A stretch of 47,553 bases of DNA. Source: Candidatus Kryptoniota bacterium (lineage in GTDB: Bacteria; Bacteroidota; Ignavibacteria; Kryptoniales; Kryptoniaceae). Position 1 is the stretch's first letter. Each line of letters opens with the position of its first letter. Position numbers and translations under genes: made by a program. Below the pieces are notes generated by a model. It was not told the DNA's origin. It saw only the letters and a list, made by a program, of their open reading frames with translations, and did not search any database. Below, piece after piece: positions 27,185 to 35,503 of the stretch. The DNA is taken from the NCBI GenBank assembly GCA_938074445.1, contig CALJEK010000032.1, forward strand, positions 1-47,553. The letters are read 5' to 3'.

Positions 27185-28150
27185 ATGAGGCTCGTTTTAA
27201 AACGACTTGTAAACTCCATTTTTTTATCGATCGGGATTGCTACGCTCGTTTTTTTCTTGATAAGAATTCTTCCATCTGTATCTTTCCCAGATATTTATCT
27301 TAACCCCAGACTATCCGAAGAAATGATCCGAAAAATAGAATCAACGTATGGACTTGACAAACCCCTTTTAATTCAATTCTTAAACTGGCTCAAGGGAATA
27401 ATCACAGGAAACCTCGGTTTTTCATTTATCCACCGCAAACCCGTCATAAATTGCATTATGGAATCTTTAAGTTCAACTTTAACGATAGGAATCCCAGCCC
27501 TTGTTTATAGCTTTGGGGTAGGAATTTTAATCGGGGTTCAATCCGCTCGCAACTATGGTAAATTAATTGACCGTATCACAAGCTCATCACTTCTCGTTCT
27601 ATATTCTATTCCATCGTTTTGGCTTGGGATAATCTTAATTCTTTTATTCAGTTATACATTTCGCCTGCTCCCACCATCAGGACTTCACTCTTTTAACTTT
27701 AATGAGATGAATTTCTTCGAAAAAACTTTTGACCTTCTTCACCATATATTTCTACCAGCTTTAACATTGGGAACACCACCAATGGCTGCGATAGCAAAAT
27801 TTACAAGAAACACAATGCTAAAAGTTTTATCGCAGACATATATAAAAACAGCTATAGCGAAAGGACTTGACCAAAAAACAATTTTTTATAGACATATTTT
27901 ACCTAATGCTCTTCTACCAGTCATAACTCTCTTCGGACTTTATCTTCCTGTCTTCTTCGCAGGCTCGATTGTGATAGAGGAAATTTTTTCAATACCAGGG
28001 ATTGGCAAATCAATGGTTGATTCGATACTTCAGCGAGATTACCCTTTAACTGTTGGGATAACACTGTTTGTTTCGTTTATCGTGATAGTTGGTAATTTGA
28101 TCTCAGATGTTTTATACTCAATTTTTGATCCAAGAATAAGGTTGAAATAA
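27185..28150 (+). CDS. dppB: ABC transporter permease, DppB/OppB type
   Basis: A 321-residue inner-membrane protein with six predicted helices and the typical first helix-loop (LFLIRILP-like FFLIRILPS). It has the DppB-type EESTYGLDKPLLIQF segment and the EAA loop near ITLFGLYLP-AGSIVIEEIFSIPGIGKSM. It forms half of the peptide transporter channel. Its stop overlaps the ATG of the second permease by one base (TAATG), implying coupled translation. Confidence 0.92.
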   Translation: MRLVLKRLVNSIFLSIGIATLVFFLIRILPSVSFPDIYLNPRLSEEMIRKIESTYGLDKPLLIQFLNWLKGIITGNLGFSFIHRKPVINCIMESLSSTLTIGIPALVYSFGVGILIGVQSARNYGKLIDRITSSSLLVLYSIPSFWLGIILILLFSYTFRLLPPSGLHSFNFNEMNFFEKTFDLLHHIFLPALTLGTPPMAAIAKFTRNTMLKVLSQTYIKTAIAKGLDQKTIFYRHILPNALLPVITLFGLYLPVFFAGSIVIEEIFSIPGIGKSMVDSILQRDYPLTVGITLFVSFIVIVGNLISDVLYSIFDPRIRLK

Positions 28151-29085
28151 TGAAAAACCAAAGAAAAATACTCGGGATTGCGATTTTAATCATTTTATAT
28201 CTATCTCTGGCTGATATAATAATTCCGTTTGACCCGATTGCTTCACCAGATAAGCAGAACCTTTCGAACTTGCCACCCCTCTCAAAAGCATACGAATTAA
28301 CAATCGAAAGCGGTGAAAAAATGTTTGTTCTAAATTATAGAATTTACAATCGCTTCGTATATTACGATCAAAAATTTTCATCTGGGAAGATTGAAATTGA
28401 TAAACTTAAAAAGGTCAAAACGCTTTTGTTCGTCTTCGGCACAGATAATCTTGGAAGAGATGTCCTTAGCAGGACAATTTACGGGGGAAAATTTTCATTA
28501 ATTATTGGTATTTTTTCATCCCTACTTGCTTTTATAATTGGTGTTTTCGTCGGAACTATTTCAGGGTATTTCGGTGGAATTATTGATAAAATCTTGATGC
28601 GGGCAACGGATGTTTTCCTTGCTTTCCCAAAGTTATTTTTAATTTTGGTAATCATTGCACTCACGCCAAGCCAAACAATTTTATCGCTTGTACTTGTATT
28701 ATCACTATTGAATTGGATGTCAATTGCACGACTCATAAGGGCTGAATTTTTAAGACTCAAAGAAGCTGAATTCGTACTCGCACTTGAATCAGTTGGTTTG
28801 CCAGGGTTAAGGATAGCGCTAAAACACATCCTCCCAAATGCTATCGTCCCAGCTCTTATAAACATTCCATTAATGGTTGGGGATATAATACTCACAGAAT
28901 CAATATTGAGTTTTCTCGGATTTGGAGTTCAACCACCAACGCCAACATGGGGGAATATGATAAGTGAGGCAGAGAAAAGTTTGATCTCGACTTGGTGGTT
29001 ACCAATTTTACCTGGGCTATTAATTTCTGGAACAGTTTTAGCGATGAACTGGATTTCAGATATAACTTTTGAATCAAAAACTTGA
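28150..29085 (+). CDS. dppC: ABC transporter permease, DppC/OppC type
   Basis: A 311-residue permease with an N-terminal helix, a periplasmic insertion before the FGTDNLGRDVLSR motif that marks DppC/OppC proteins, five further helices and the EAA loop (ESVGLPGLRIALKHILPN). It pairs with the upstream DppB-like protein. The ATPase subunits (DppD/DppF) are not encoded downstream; instead a duplicated lipoprotein and ribD follow. The ATPases are probably elsewhere in the genome. Confidence 0.92.
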   Translation: MKNQRKILGIAILIILYLSLADIIIPFDPIASPDKQNLSNLPPLSKAYELTIESGEKMFVLNYRIYNRFVYYDQKFSSGKIEIDKLKKVKTLLFVFGTDNLGRDVLSRTIYGGKFSLIIGIFSSLLAFIIGVFVGTISGYFGGIIDKILMRATDVFLAFPKLFLILVIIALTPSQTILSLVLVLSLLNWMSIARLIRAEFLRLKEAEFVLALESVGLPGLRIALKHILPNAIVPALINIPLMVGDIILTESILSFLGFGVQPPTPTWGNMISEAEKSLISTWWLPILPGLLISGTVLAMNWISDITFESKT

Positions 29086-29154
29086 AATTAGTTCGCTCTT
29101 TGATTTTTTTGTTCCATTTCTTAAACTTAATAAGTGAAAAATCAGCCAAAAGCT

Positions 29155-29478
29155 GTGAGATTTAATACGGATGCAGTAATTATACTCGTGGCGCTTGCAA
29201 TAGTTGGATGCGGTCTGTTTGAAGAAGATGAATATATTTACGAGGGTTTTCTCCCAAGCCCATGTTGGAAAGTGCACAAAATTGAAGTTCAAGAATTTGA
29301 AAATGAATTTAAGATAATCCCGATGATAAGGATGCTAAAATATAGAATTTGCCCAGTGGTTTTAGTGCCATGCACAGTATCCGTTGAACTTATCGCCGGA
29401 ACTACTGTTGACACACTCAAAGTTTCAGTTATTAGCAGAGCTACAATCATGAAAACAATTAAGGTCATACAAGGGTAA
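29155..29478 (+). CDS. Small lipoprotein, duplicated copy 1 (internally deleted)
   Basis: From the GTG at 29155 (aligned with the ATG of copy 2; a GTG at 29134 is an alternative) the product is 107 residues with a lipobox ending AIVGC. It aligns with the second copy over its whole length except for about 35 residues missing after EYIY, and a few before it. Three cysteines in the contexts PCW, C-P and PCTV are conserved between the copies. Its function is unknown; the rest of the reading frame is intact despite the deletion, so it may still be expressed as an envelope lipoprotein. Confidence 0.65.
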   Translation: MRFNTDAVIILVALAIVGCGLFEEDEYIYEGFLPSPCWKVHKIEVQEFENEFKIIPMIRMLKYRICPVVLVPCTVSVELIAGTTVDTLKVSVISRATIMKTIKVIQG

Positions 29479-29480
29479 AC

Positions 29481-29636
29481 ATGCCATCTGATATTAAAAT
29501 CGAGAAGCGTTATAAGTTTTATCTTGCAAGACACATTCAACTTGTGCTAAAAGGTAAATGTTATGCCAGCCTAAACCCAGTAGTTAGATGTACGTTTGTT
29601 AAAGACAACAAAATCATCAAAGGTTATGAAATTTAA
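29481..29636 (+). pseudogene. Decayed 5' fragment of ribD
   Basis: An ATG at 29481, at the same position relative to the lipoprotein stop as the real ribD start, opens 51 codons. The first ~46 match RibD residues 1-46 with no gaps and about 33 identities (e.g. IEKR, FYLAR, LKGK, VKDNKII), after which the sequence switches to lipoprotein upstream sequence and stops at 29634. The fragment ends before any deaminase zinc ligand, so it cannot be a functional enzyme. Its 3' end overlaps the start of lipoprotein copy 2. Confidence 0.85.
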
Positions 29637-30054
29637 CATGCGTATAGCAATTGTGTTTATGACGTTTGTAATCATCGGATGCGCTTTAATAGGGGTGCAA
29701 GACAACGAGTATATTTATGACAAAATTTGGGACGTTGAAAAAATCGTAATTAAAGACGAAACTGGTAAAATTGCCGACACGATAGGGGTTAACCACAGGT
29801 TCAAGGTTGAAATATACGGTTATCTTCCAGACCCTTGTTGGGAAGTTTACAAAACCGAAGTTGAGGAACTTAAAAATGAGTTTAAAATAACCCCGCTAAC
29901 GAGAAGACAAAAGACAAAAATTTGCGCCCAAGTTATCCAACCATGCACTGTATTTGTAGACCTTATCGCCAAAAGCAACGCTGATACGCTCAAAATTTCA
30001 ATTATCAGCAAAAGTAGAACAATTACTAAAACAATTAAAGTCATACAAAGGTGA
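29626..30054 (+). CDS. Small lipoprotein, duplicated copy 2 (full length)
   Basis: The ATG at 29626 gives 142 residues with the signal MKFNMRIAIVFMTFVIIGC, a lipobox whose Cys is residue 19. A TTG at 29596 that would extend the frame lies inside the ribD remnant and is unlikely to be used. The mature part begins with acidic residues and EYIYDKIWDVEKIVIKDET, then carries a PCW and a PCTV motif shared with copy 1, and ends IKVIQR. The shape suggests a small beta-rich lipoprotein; I recognise no family. The stop is two bases before the likely ribD ATG, as in copy 1 before the remnant. Confidence 0.75.
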   Translation: MKFNMRIAIVFMTFVIIGCALIGVQDNEYIYDKIWDVEKIVIKDETGKIADTIGVNHRFKVEIYGYLPDPCWEVYKTEVEELKNEFKITPLTRRQKTKICAQVIQPCTVFVDLIAKSNADTLKISIISKSRTITKTIKVIQR

Positions 30055-30056
30055 TT

Positions 30057-31169
30057 ATGCCTTCTACAATTGAAATTGAAAAGCGAGATGAATTCTACCT
30101 CGCAAGGTGCATTCAACTTGCGCTAAAAGGTAAGGGTTATGTCAGCCCAAATCCAATGGTTGGGTGCGTAGTTGTTAAAGACAATAAAATCATCGGTGAA
30201 GGATACCACGCAAAATTTGGAGAAGAACACGCAGAGGTAATCGCGATAAAAAATGCCACCGAAAGCGTTGAAGGAGCAACTTTGTATGTCAACCTCGAAC
30301 CTTGCGTTCACTATGGAAAGACCCCGCCGTGCGTTGATTTGATAATCGAATCAAAAATTAAAAAAGTTGTAATCGGAACGATTGACCCAAATCCGCTTGT
30401 CAATGGGAAAGGGATTGAAAAACTCAAAAAGGCAGGAATTGAGGTTAAAGTTGGGGTTCTTGAAGAGGAATCAAAGAGATTAAACGAAGCATTTTTCAAA
30501 TACATAACTCAAAAAATCCCGTTCGTAGCTCTTAAAATTGCCCAAACGATTGATGGGAAAATCGCCGATGTTGAAGGAAACTCAAAATGGATAACCTGCG
30601 AGCAATCCCTTCACTTCGTTCATCAATTAAGAAGTGAATACGACGCTGTTTTAATAGGTAGTCGCACTGCAAAATTTGACAACCCTAATCTCACCGTTCG
30701 ACTTGTCGAGGGCAGAAACCCTTACAGGGTTATACTTGACTCTGCCCTTAGCCTACCGCTTGAGCTAAATGTGTTTTCGGACAAATTCACAGATAGAACA
30801 ATTGTCTTCACTTCATTAAGCTCATTTAAAGCCAAAAAAGAAAAGATCGAAAAATTTAATTCGCTTGGGATAGAAATCCTACCCGTAAAATCAAAAAGGC
30901 GAAAACTCGATCTGAAAGATGTCCTCGAAAAACTTGCTGAGAAAGGAATAGCTTCTGTTCTTGTCGAAGGTGGGGGAAAAATTTTCACCGAGTTTATAAA
31001 ACGAAAACTTGCCGACAAGGTATTTGTATTTATCGCTCCGAAGATTCTCGGCAAGGGAATCCAAAGTATAAGCGATATCGGGATAAAATCAATTCGCGAT
31101 ATAATAACTTTGAAAGAGGTTTCAGTTCAAAGCTTTGGGGATGATGTTCTGATAACGGGTTATCTTTAA
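30057..31169 (+). CDS. ribD: Bifunctional riboflavin biosynthesis deaminase/reductase RibD
   Basis: Starting at ATG 30057 (supported by the matching remnant at 29481; a GTG at 30051 is possible) the protein is 370 residues. The N-terminal deaminase has the zinc ligands His58 (HAE), Cys83 (EPC) and Cys92 (PPC). The C-terminal reductase domain (about 145-370) includes KIAQTIDGKIA, GSRTAKFDNPNLTVR and LVEGGGKIFTEF. It performs the deamination and side-chain reduction steps after GTP cyclohydrolase II. Other rib genes are absent here. Its 3' end overlaps the convergent PAP2 gene by four bases. Confidence 0.94.
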   Translation: MPSTIEIEKRDEFYLARCIQLALKGKGYVSPNPMVGCVVVKDNKIIGEGYHAKFGEEHAEVIAIKNATESVEGATLYVNLEPCVHYGKTPPCVDLIIESKIKKVVIGTIDPNPLVNGKGIEKLKKAGIEVKVGVLEEESKRLNEAFFKYITQKIPFVALKIAQTIDGKIADVEGNSKWITCEQSLHFVHQLRSEYDAVLIGSRTAKFDNPNLTVRLVEGRNPYRVILDSALSLPLELNVFSDKFTDRTIVFTSLSSFKAKKEKIEKFNSLGIEILPVKSKRRKLDLKDVLEKLAEKGIASVLVEGGGKIFTEFIKRKLADKVFVFIAPKILGKGIQSISDIGIKSIRDIITLKEVSVQSFGDDVLITGYL

Positions 31170-31912
31170 TTTTGTTTATGTGCGTTAACAATGTAAACTC
31201 CCGTAAAATATCCAATAGCGGAACCGAGGAAGATATCTGAAAACCAGTGCTGATTATTATATACACGTGCAAGTGCAGTTAAAACCGCTGGGGTATAAAT
31301 TAAAAACTTCACTAATTTATTTCTAAACTTTGACGCAATCACTGTTGAAATAGCAAAGCTTAATGCTGAATGCCCCGATGGCAATGAATAAAACTTGTTT
31401 CCCTTAAAACTGAACGGATGAAACTTAAATTCATTTCCGCTCACATATGGTCTTTCTCTACCGAAAGCAACTTTTAGGCATGTCGTTACAAACCCCGATA
31501 AAGCACCCGCTTCAAAAACCATAAGCCCTGTCTCCCTGAGCCCATCATCACCAGATAAAATTCCCGATGAGTATAACGTACCGCCTATCAATCCCCACAT
31601 CCACACAGTTCCATAATAACCATCAATCTTCATTGCAGTTTTAAAAGCTACGTTGTCAATCTTTTGAAAATCTTTATTAAAATGGTCAAAACCAAAAAGA
31701 AAAATTGTCCCAGCACCTACGATAGATGCGCGTAAAATATCTTTATTATCAAATCTCAGCGGGGAAGATAGATAACTCACGGAATTTTTCGCAAAAATTT
31801 TAACATCGTGATTAAATTTATCGATCAAATCTTGAGACAAAGAAATCCCAAGCGAGAGTTGAAAGCATAAAATTAGCCAAAAAACCCCAACAGAGATCCT
31901 TCCCAATTTCAT
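31166..31912 (-). CDS. PAP2-family phosphatase, exported/membrane
   Basis: The ATG at 31912, nine bases after a GAGGG Shine-Dalgarno, gives 248 residues; a GTG two codons upstream is the alternative. There is an N-terminal hydrophobic signal and several membrane helices. The PAP2 triad motifs are all present: K-V-A-F-G-R-E-R-P, PSGHSA and ARVYNNQHWFSD. Such enzymes dephosphorylate lipid phosphates (phosphatidic acid, undecaprenyl pyrophosphate or phosphatidylglycerophosphate) at the membrane. It converges on ribD with a four-base overlap. Confidence 0.9.
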   Translation of the reverse strand: MKLGRISVGVFWLILCFQLSLGISLSQDLIDKFNHDVKIFAKNSVSYLSSPLRFDNKDILRASIVGAGTIFLFGFDHFNKDFQKIDNVAFKTAMKIDGYYGTVWMWGLIGGTLYSSGILSGDDGLRETGLMVFEAGALSGFVTTCLKVAFGRERPYVSGNEFKFHPFSFKGNKFYSLPSGHSALSFAISTVIASKFRNKLVKFLIYTPAVLTALARVYNNQHWFSDIFLGSAIGYFTGVYIVNAHKQN

Positions 31913-31913
31913 T

Positions 31914-31942
31914 TTCACTTGCCCTCATTTGATTTTTATCTT
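31914..31942 (+). promoter_or_regulatory. Candidate promoter of the TPR lipoprotein gene
   Basis: TTCACT (31914-31919) and TATCTT (31937-31942) are 17 bases apart. The -35 box deviates from consensus but the -10 matches others in the window. Because the -10 lies downstream of an ATG at 31929, it supports the start at 31983. It overlaps the 5' end of the divergent PAP2 gene. Confidence 0.4.
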
Positions 31943-31982
31943 CATCTGGTTTAAATTTTACCAAAAACTAAGAAGCGAAGAA

Positions 31983-32447
31983 ATGAAAACAAAGAACCTT
32001 ATTTTTGCTATTCTTCTGCTTATAACAAGTTGCGCTAAGAAAGAAGACACATCTTTACTTGAAAGAGCTGACAAAGAATATCAAAAGAAAAATCTAAAGA
32101 GCGCGATTGAACTTTACAACAACTTCATTTCAAAGAACCCTGAAAGCCCGAAATCAGCCGAAGCGCTTTTCAAACTTTCACAGATTTACTTAAGCGAACT
32201 TCGTATGCCAAAAGAAGCGATAAAATTTTTAGAAAGAATTATCCAAGACTATCCGAACACAAAGGAAGCGATGAATGCACTTTTTATGCTTGGCTTCATC
32301 CACGCCAACGAAATTCACAATTATGAAAAGGCAAAGGAATATTATCAGAAATTTCTCGATCTATACCCAAATTCTGAACTCGCGGTATCAGCAAAATTTG
32401 AACTTGAAAACCTTGGCAAAGAACCACAGAAAATCATAACGAAATAA
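31983..32447 (+). CDS. Tetratricopeptide-repeat lipoprotein
   Basis: The ATG at 31983, preceded by a purine-rich AAGAAGCGAAG, gives 154 residues with a clean lipobox (LLLITSC, Cys17). The rest is three to four TPR-like helix pairs with typical phrases (ALFKLSQIYLSEL, AMNALFMLGFIHANEI, AKEYYQKFLDLYPNSELA). It resembles the TPR segments of BamD/YbgF-type periplasmic lipoproteins, but is shorter and I cannot assign a partner. A 5' extension to 31929 would spoil the signal peptide. Confidence 0.8.
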   Translation: MKTKNLIFAILLLITSCAKKEDTSLLERADKEYQKKNLKSAIELYNNFISKNPESPKSAEALFKLSQIYLSELRMPKEAIKFLERIIQDYPNTKEAMNALFMLGFIHANEIHNYEKAKEYYQKFLDLYPNSELAVSAKFELENLGKEPQKIITK

Positions 32448-32450
32448 ACC

Positions 32451-34094
32451 TCACAAATAAACGATCTGGTGGTTAAACTCAAACATCTCAAGATCATCAA
32501 ATAATCTACTTATTAGACTTGGTCCGTATTTGTTGAGAAAATAAGTTATGTTTAAAACCCTCTCTTGAAGCTCATCCTCAGGGAGCAAGTTAAGCTTTAA
32601 CTTTTCAATCTGCCTCGTTACAATCTCGTTTTGTTTTTGATTTGCATTGATCGTTTTCTCGTAAATGCTGTTTATGTGATAAAGGATTTTGTTAGTGGAG
32701 TTATCAACAGCTCCACCAAGGGATGGCTCTATATTTGAAACAAAATCTTTAACCTCCCCCAAAAGCGATTCAATCCTTGACCTTACGGTATAGAAAAATC
32801 CGTCAATATCAACATTTGAGCTCATAGATGTGATTTTCTTTGCGACAGCTGAAAAATCTGAAAAAATTTCGCGAATATCAATGCTATACTTTTCCAGAAT
32901 TTTTTTAACCTTTGGTTCAATTAAAGTCGCACTCATTCTCGGGAAAATAACTGGCATTGGGACGCCGAAATAAACATAAGCAGGTTTAAGCTGTGCAAAA
33001 TAAGCGATTTCAGACGGACCCGCAACATAAAAAATCGTCGGCAAAAGCGTATCTTGACATATCGGTCTCAAAATTACATTAGGACTTAATGCCTGCGGAT
33101 TTGTCTCAAGTATATGTTTAAGCTCTCCCTTGCTGAATTTAAATCTGACACCCTTCAATCTAAACATCCCCTCTTCATCAGCCGGTTCAATCGGATATCT
33201 CCCACCTCTATAAAATAAAAACAGATTAACAGCCCTCGGTTTAGCTTGAGCATGATAATTTCTTTTTTCAATCTCAGCGCTTACATCAATTATTAGATTA
33301 GAAAGCTTCGGGTGTTCATCTATCTCTTTCTCAAAAACTGATACGAGAAGTCTCTTGAGCTCGACATTGTTTGGGTTTAAAAAAACTAAACCGAAATTTT
33401 TAAAAAGTTCCCCAACATATCTTGAAAACGCTTCAGCAAAATTAACACCGTTTCGATATGCTGAGCCAATAAGGTTTAAAACATCGTTCTTAAATTCGCT
33501 GTCCTGAAGTTCATCTTTAAGTCTTTGGAGAGCATCGCCAATTTTATCATCAAATTTAACTTCTCCAACTGGACCGTAATTTTCCTTAAACCCATCGGCA
33601 GGGATAAACTCAATTTTGGTTAGTTCGCTATTCGCATTAAAAATTTTAGCATGATTTGATTCGAAGAAATCGTGATCTTCGCTTTCAAGATAAAAAACAG
33701 GGACAAAGTTATACTCGGGAAATTTTTCAGACAAAAAATGAGAAAGCTTTATTGCCGTCATAATTTTATAAATCGTATAAATCGGACCCGAGAGAAATCC
33801 CACCTGTTGTCCTGTAACAACAGCTAGTGTGTTATCGCGAGAAAGGAGCTCAAGATTTTCCTTGGCGTGGTAGTTACCATAAGAGAAATTTTGCTCTTTT
33901 AAAACTTGGACGACTTTTTCCCTATTTTTGTAATTTTTCAAAACAGTTTCAATTAAATCACGCAAACCCTCGAAATCGTTAAAGTCGTGGTTATAGAACT
34001 CTTTAACACTTTTAAAGTTATAGACATAATCGATGAACAGAAGCGTTAATCCGCCGTAATTTGGGAAAAGATGACGAAAACTTATCGATTGCAT
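32451..34094 (-). CDS. bshC: Bacillithiol biosynthesis cysteine-adding enzyme BshC
   Basis: The 547-residue protein has the BshC hallmarks: TGQQVGFLSGPIYTIYK, YLESEDHDF, a GVPMPVIFPR motif and a long helical coiled region near residues 410-500 (KITSMSSN through INANQKQN). BshC attaches cysteine to GlcN-malate in the last step of bacillithiol synthesis, the low-molecular-weight thiol of Firmicutes, Deinococci and many Bacteroidota. BshA and BshB are not in the window. It is the last gene of the minus-strand cluster 38169-32451, 28 bases after the AtuA-like gene. Confidence 0.93.
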   Translation of the reverse strand: MQSISFRHLFPNYGGLTLLFIDYVYNFKSVKEFYNHDFNDFEGLRDLIETVLKNYKNREKVVQVLKEQNFSYGNYHAKENLELLSRDNTLAVVTGQQVGFLSGPIYTIYKIMTAIKLSHFLSEKFPEYNFVPVFYLESEDHDFFESNHAKIFNANSELTKIEFIPADGFKENYGPVGEVKFDDKIGDALQRLKDELQDSEFKNDVLNLIGSAYRNGVNFAEAFSRYVGELFKNFGLVFLNPNNVELKRLLVSVFEKEIDEHPKLSNLIIDVSAEIEKRNYHAQAKPRAVNLFLFYRGGRYPIEPADEEGMFRLKGVRFKFSKGELKHILETNPQALSPNVILRPICQDTLLPTIFYVAGPSEIAYFAQLKPAYVYFGVPMPVIFPRMSATLIEPKVKKILEKYSIDIREIFSDFSAVAKKITSMSSNVDIDGFFYTVRSRIESLLGEVKDFVSNIEPSLGGAVDNSTNKILYHINSIYEKTINANQKQNEIVTRQIEKLKLNLLPEDELQERVLNITYFLNKYGPSLISRLFDDLEMFEFNHQIVYL

Positions 34095-34122
34095 TTTGTT
34101 TTAACTTCTTTATTTCAAAATT

Positions 34123-35484
34123 TCAAATTCCTTCAACAATTACTTCAGGTTTAACGAGTTCTTTCGGTATCAAAGTTGGCCAGTATGCTATAACTTCGCT
34201 GGGATGTGGGCGACCGCCACCAAAACCAGTCACACCTGGGGGACCTGTCAATATCAAGGCTGGCACTTCCCGACCGAACCTGTCAACCGCTTCGAAACTT
34301 TTACCTCGAACAGCGATTCTTAAGACAACCTCATTTGGTTCTTCGATCTTATGTGCAAGGGGACCATGGCAAGAATTATAACCGAGAAATTCTGTGTGTA
34401 TCTCTTCAAATTCAAGTCCAAGGTTTTTTAATCTCGTTCTTATTATTTCATCCGCTTTTTTCGCCTTCTCGAGGGCATCAGGCCATGAATATGTCAAAGT
34501 TCCAACAGCCATATAACCATCAAAGTAAGACATTGAAACTTTATAAAACTTGGTCGGTGGTTTCCCTTTAACCCCGTAAACTCTAACCCTATCTTTCCCA
34601 ACTTGTTCAAGTTTTATGGTTGTAAAATCGGCAATAACTTCAGGAGTTATATAATTCGTCGGATCTCCAATTTCATAAACAAGTTGTTCTGTCACAGTTT
34701 GAATAGTTACGAGCCCACCGGTGTTTTCGTGCTTTGTTATGATAATTTCTCCATTTGGATAGGCTTCCGCAATTGGAAAACCGATATTAGCCATATCTTG
34801 GACAGAGCGCCAATCATATGAAAAATTGCCACCTGTAGCCTGAGCCCCGCACTCGAGTATATGCCCCGCGACTATTCCACTGGCAAGCTTATCATAGTCG
34901 GTTTCGTTCCATCCAAACTCATAAATCATTGGTGCAAGCGTGATACCTGTATCAGTTACTCTTCCAGTTATCACAATTTGAGCACCTTGCTTTAATGCTT
35001 CCGCAACTGGGAACGCACCAAAATAGACATTTGCGCTCGTTATTCTATCGCGGACCTTTTCAATTGGCTCACCTGTGTCCATATTTTTGAAGTCAACGCC
35101 CATCTTGATGAAATCATCAATTTTATCAAGTATATCATCCCCAAACACAACCCCTATTTTTAAGTCCTTTATTCCCAGTTTTTGCGCAACCTTAAAAATC
35201 GCGTCTCTACATGCTATTGGGTTGACGCCTCCACCGTTTGTCACAACTTTAATATTTTTCTCAACAATTATCGGTAGAATTCTTTCCATCAAATTTACAA
35301 GGTCGCGAGCATAGCCAAGATTCGGGTCTTTTTTCTTTTGCTTTTGTAAGATTGACATTGTAACCTCAGCAAGATAATCCATCACAAGATAATCCACAGG
35401 TCCTTTTGTGACCTGATGAACCGGGGCTTCAAGCCAATCACCCCAGAACCCTTGCCCCGAGGCGATCCTTATTTTTTCTTTCAT
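34123..35484 (-). CDS. Acyclic terpene utilization AtuA-like protein (DUF1446)
   Basis: The 453-residue protein has DUF1446/AtuA signatures: RIASGQGFWGDW near the start, VTNGGGVNPIACRDA, AQIVITGRVTDTG and FGGGRPHPS at the end. AtuA is required for citronellol/geraniol (acyclic terpene) catabolism in Pseudomonas, but its biochemical role is not settled. The gene lies about 20 bases after a UbiA-family gene and in the same cluster as an acyl-CoA mutase with isobutyryl-type active-site residues, compatible with branched-chain acyl-CoA metabolism; that link is inference. The carboxylase subunits (AtuC/AtuF) that usually accompany it are absent. Confidence 0.8.
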   Translation of the reverse strand: MKEKIRIASGQGFWGDWLEAPVHQVTKGPVDYLVMDYLAEVTMSILQKQKKKDPNLGYARDLVNLMERILPIIVEKNIKVVTNGGGVNPIACRDAIFKVAQKLGIKDLKIGVVFGDDILDKIDDFIKMGVDFKNMDTGEPIEKVRDRITSANVYFGAFPVAEALKQGAQIVITGRVTDTGITLAPMIYEFGWNETDYDKLASGIVAGHILECGAQATGGNFSYDWRSVQDMANIGFPIAEAYPNGEIIITKHENTGGLVTIQTVTEQLVYEIGDPTNYITPEVIADFTTIKLEQVGKDRVRVYGVKGKPPTKFYKVSMSYFDGYMAVGTLTYSWPDALEKAKKADEIIRTRLKNLGLEFEEIHTEFLGYNSCHGPLAHKIEEPNEVVLRIAVRGKSFEAVDRFGREVPALILTGPPGVTGFGGGRPHPSEVIAYWPTLIPKELVKPEVIVEGI

Positions 35485-35503
35485 CTCAACAATGTTAATT
35501 TCT

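Larger units (their letters stand above)
29137..30194 (+). repeat. Tandem duplication of a lipoprotein gene plus the 5' end of ribD
   Basis: Two direct copies of a unit, 29137-29618 and 29610-30194, each consist of the small lipoprotein gene followed by the start of ribD. The segment from the second ATG (30057) to 30194 matches 29481-29618 with no insertions or deletions. At the junction the short sequence AAAATCATC (29610-29618, also 30186-30194 in ribD) resembles AAAATCAGC (29137-29145) upstream of the first lipoprotein copy, which suggests recombination at microhomology. Copy 1 is shorter because about 35 codons are missing from its lipoprotein gene. Confidence 0.85.

Noticed and set aside
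29085-29136. Possible third, more decayed ribD copy before the first lipoprotein
   Set aside because: Only a short A/T-rich stretch (TTTCTTAAA-like) resembles the remnant; too weak to call.
29596-30054. Longer lipoprotein frame starting at TTG 29596
   Set aside because: The extra codons lie inside the ribD remnant and would bury the lipobox; ATG 29626 gives a normal signal peptide.
31929-31982. Upstream ATG extension of the TPR lipoprotein
   Set aside because: It would start before the candidate -10 box and displace the lipobox from the N-terminus.
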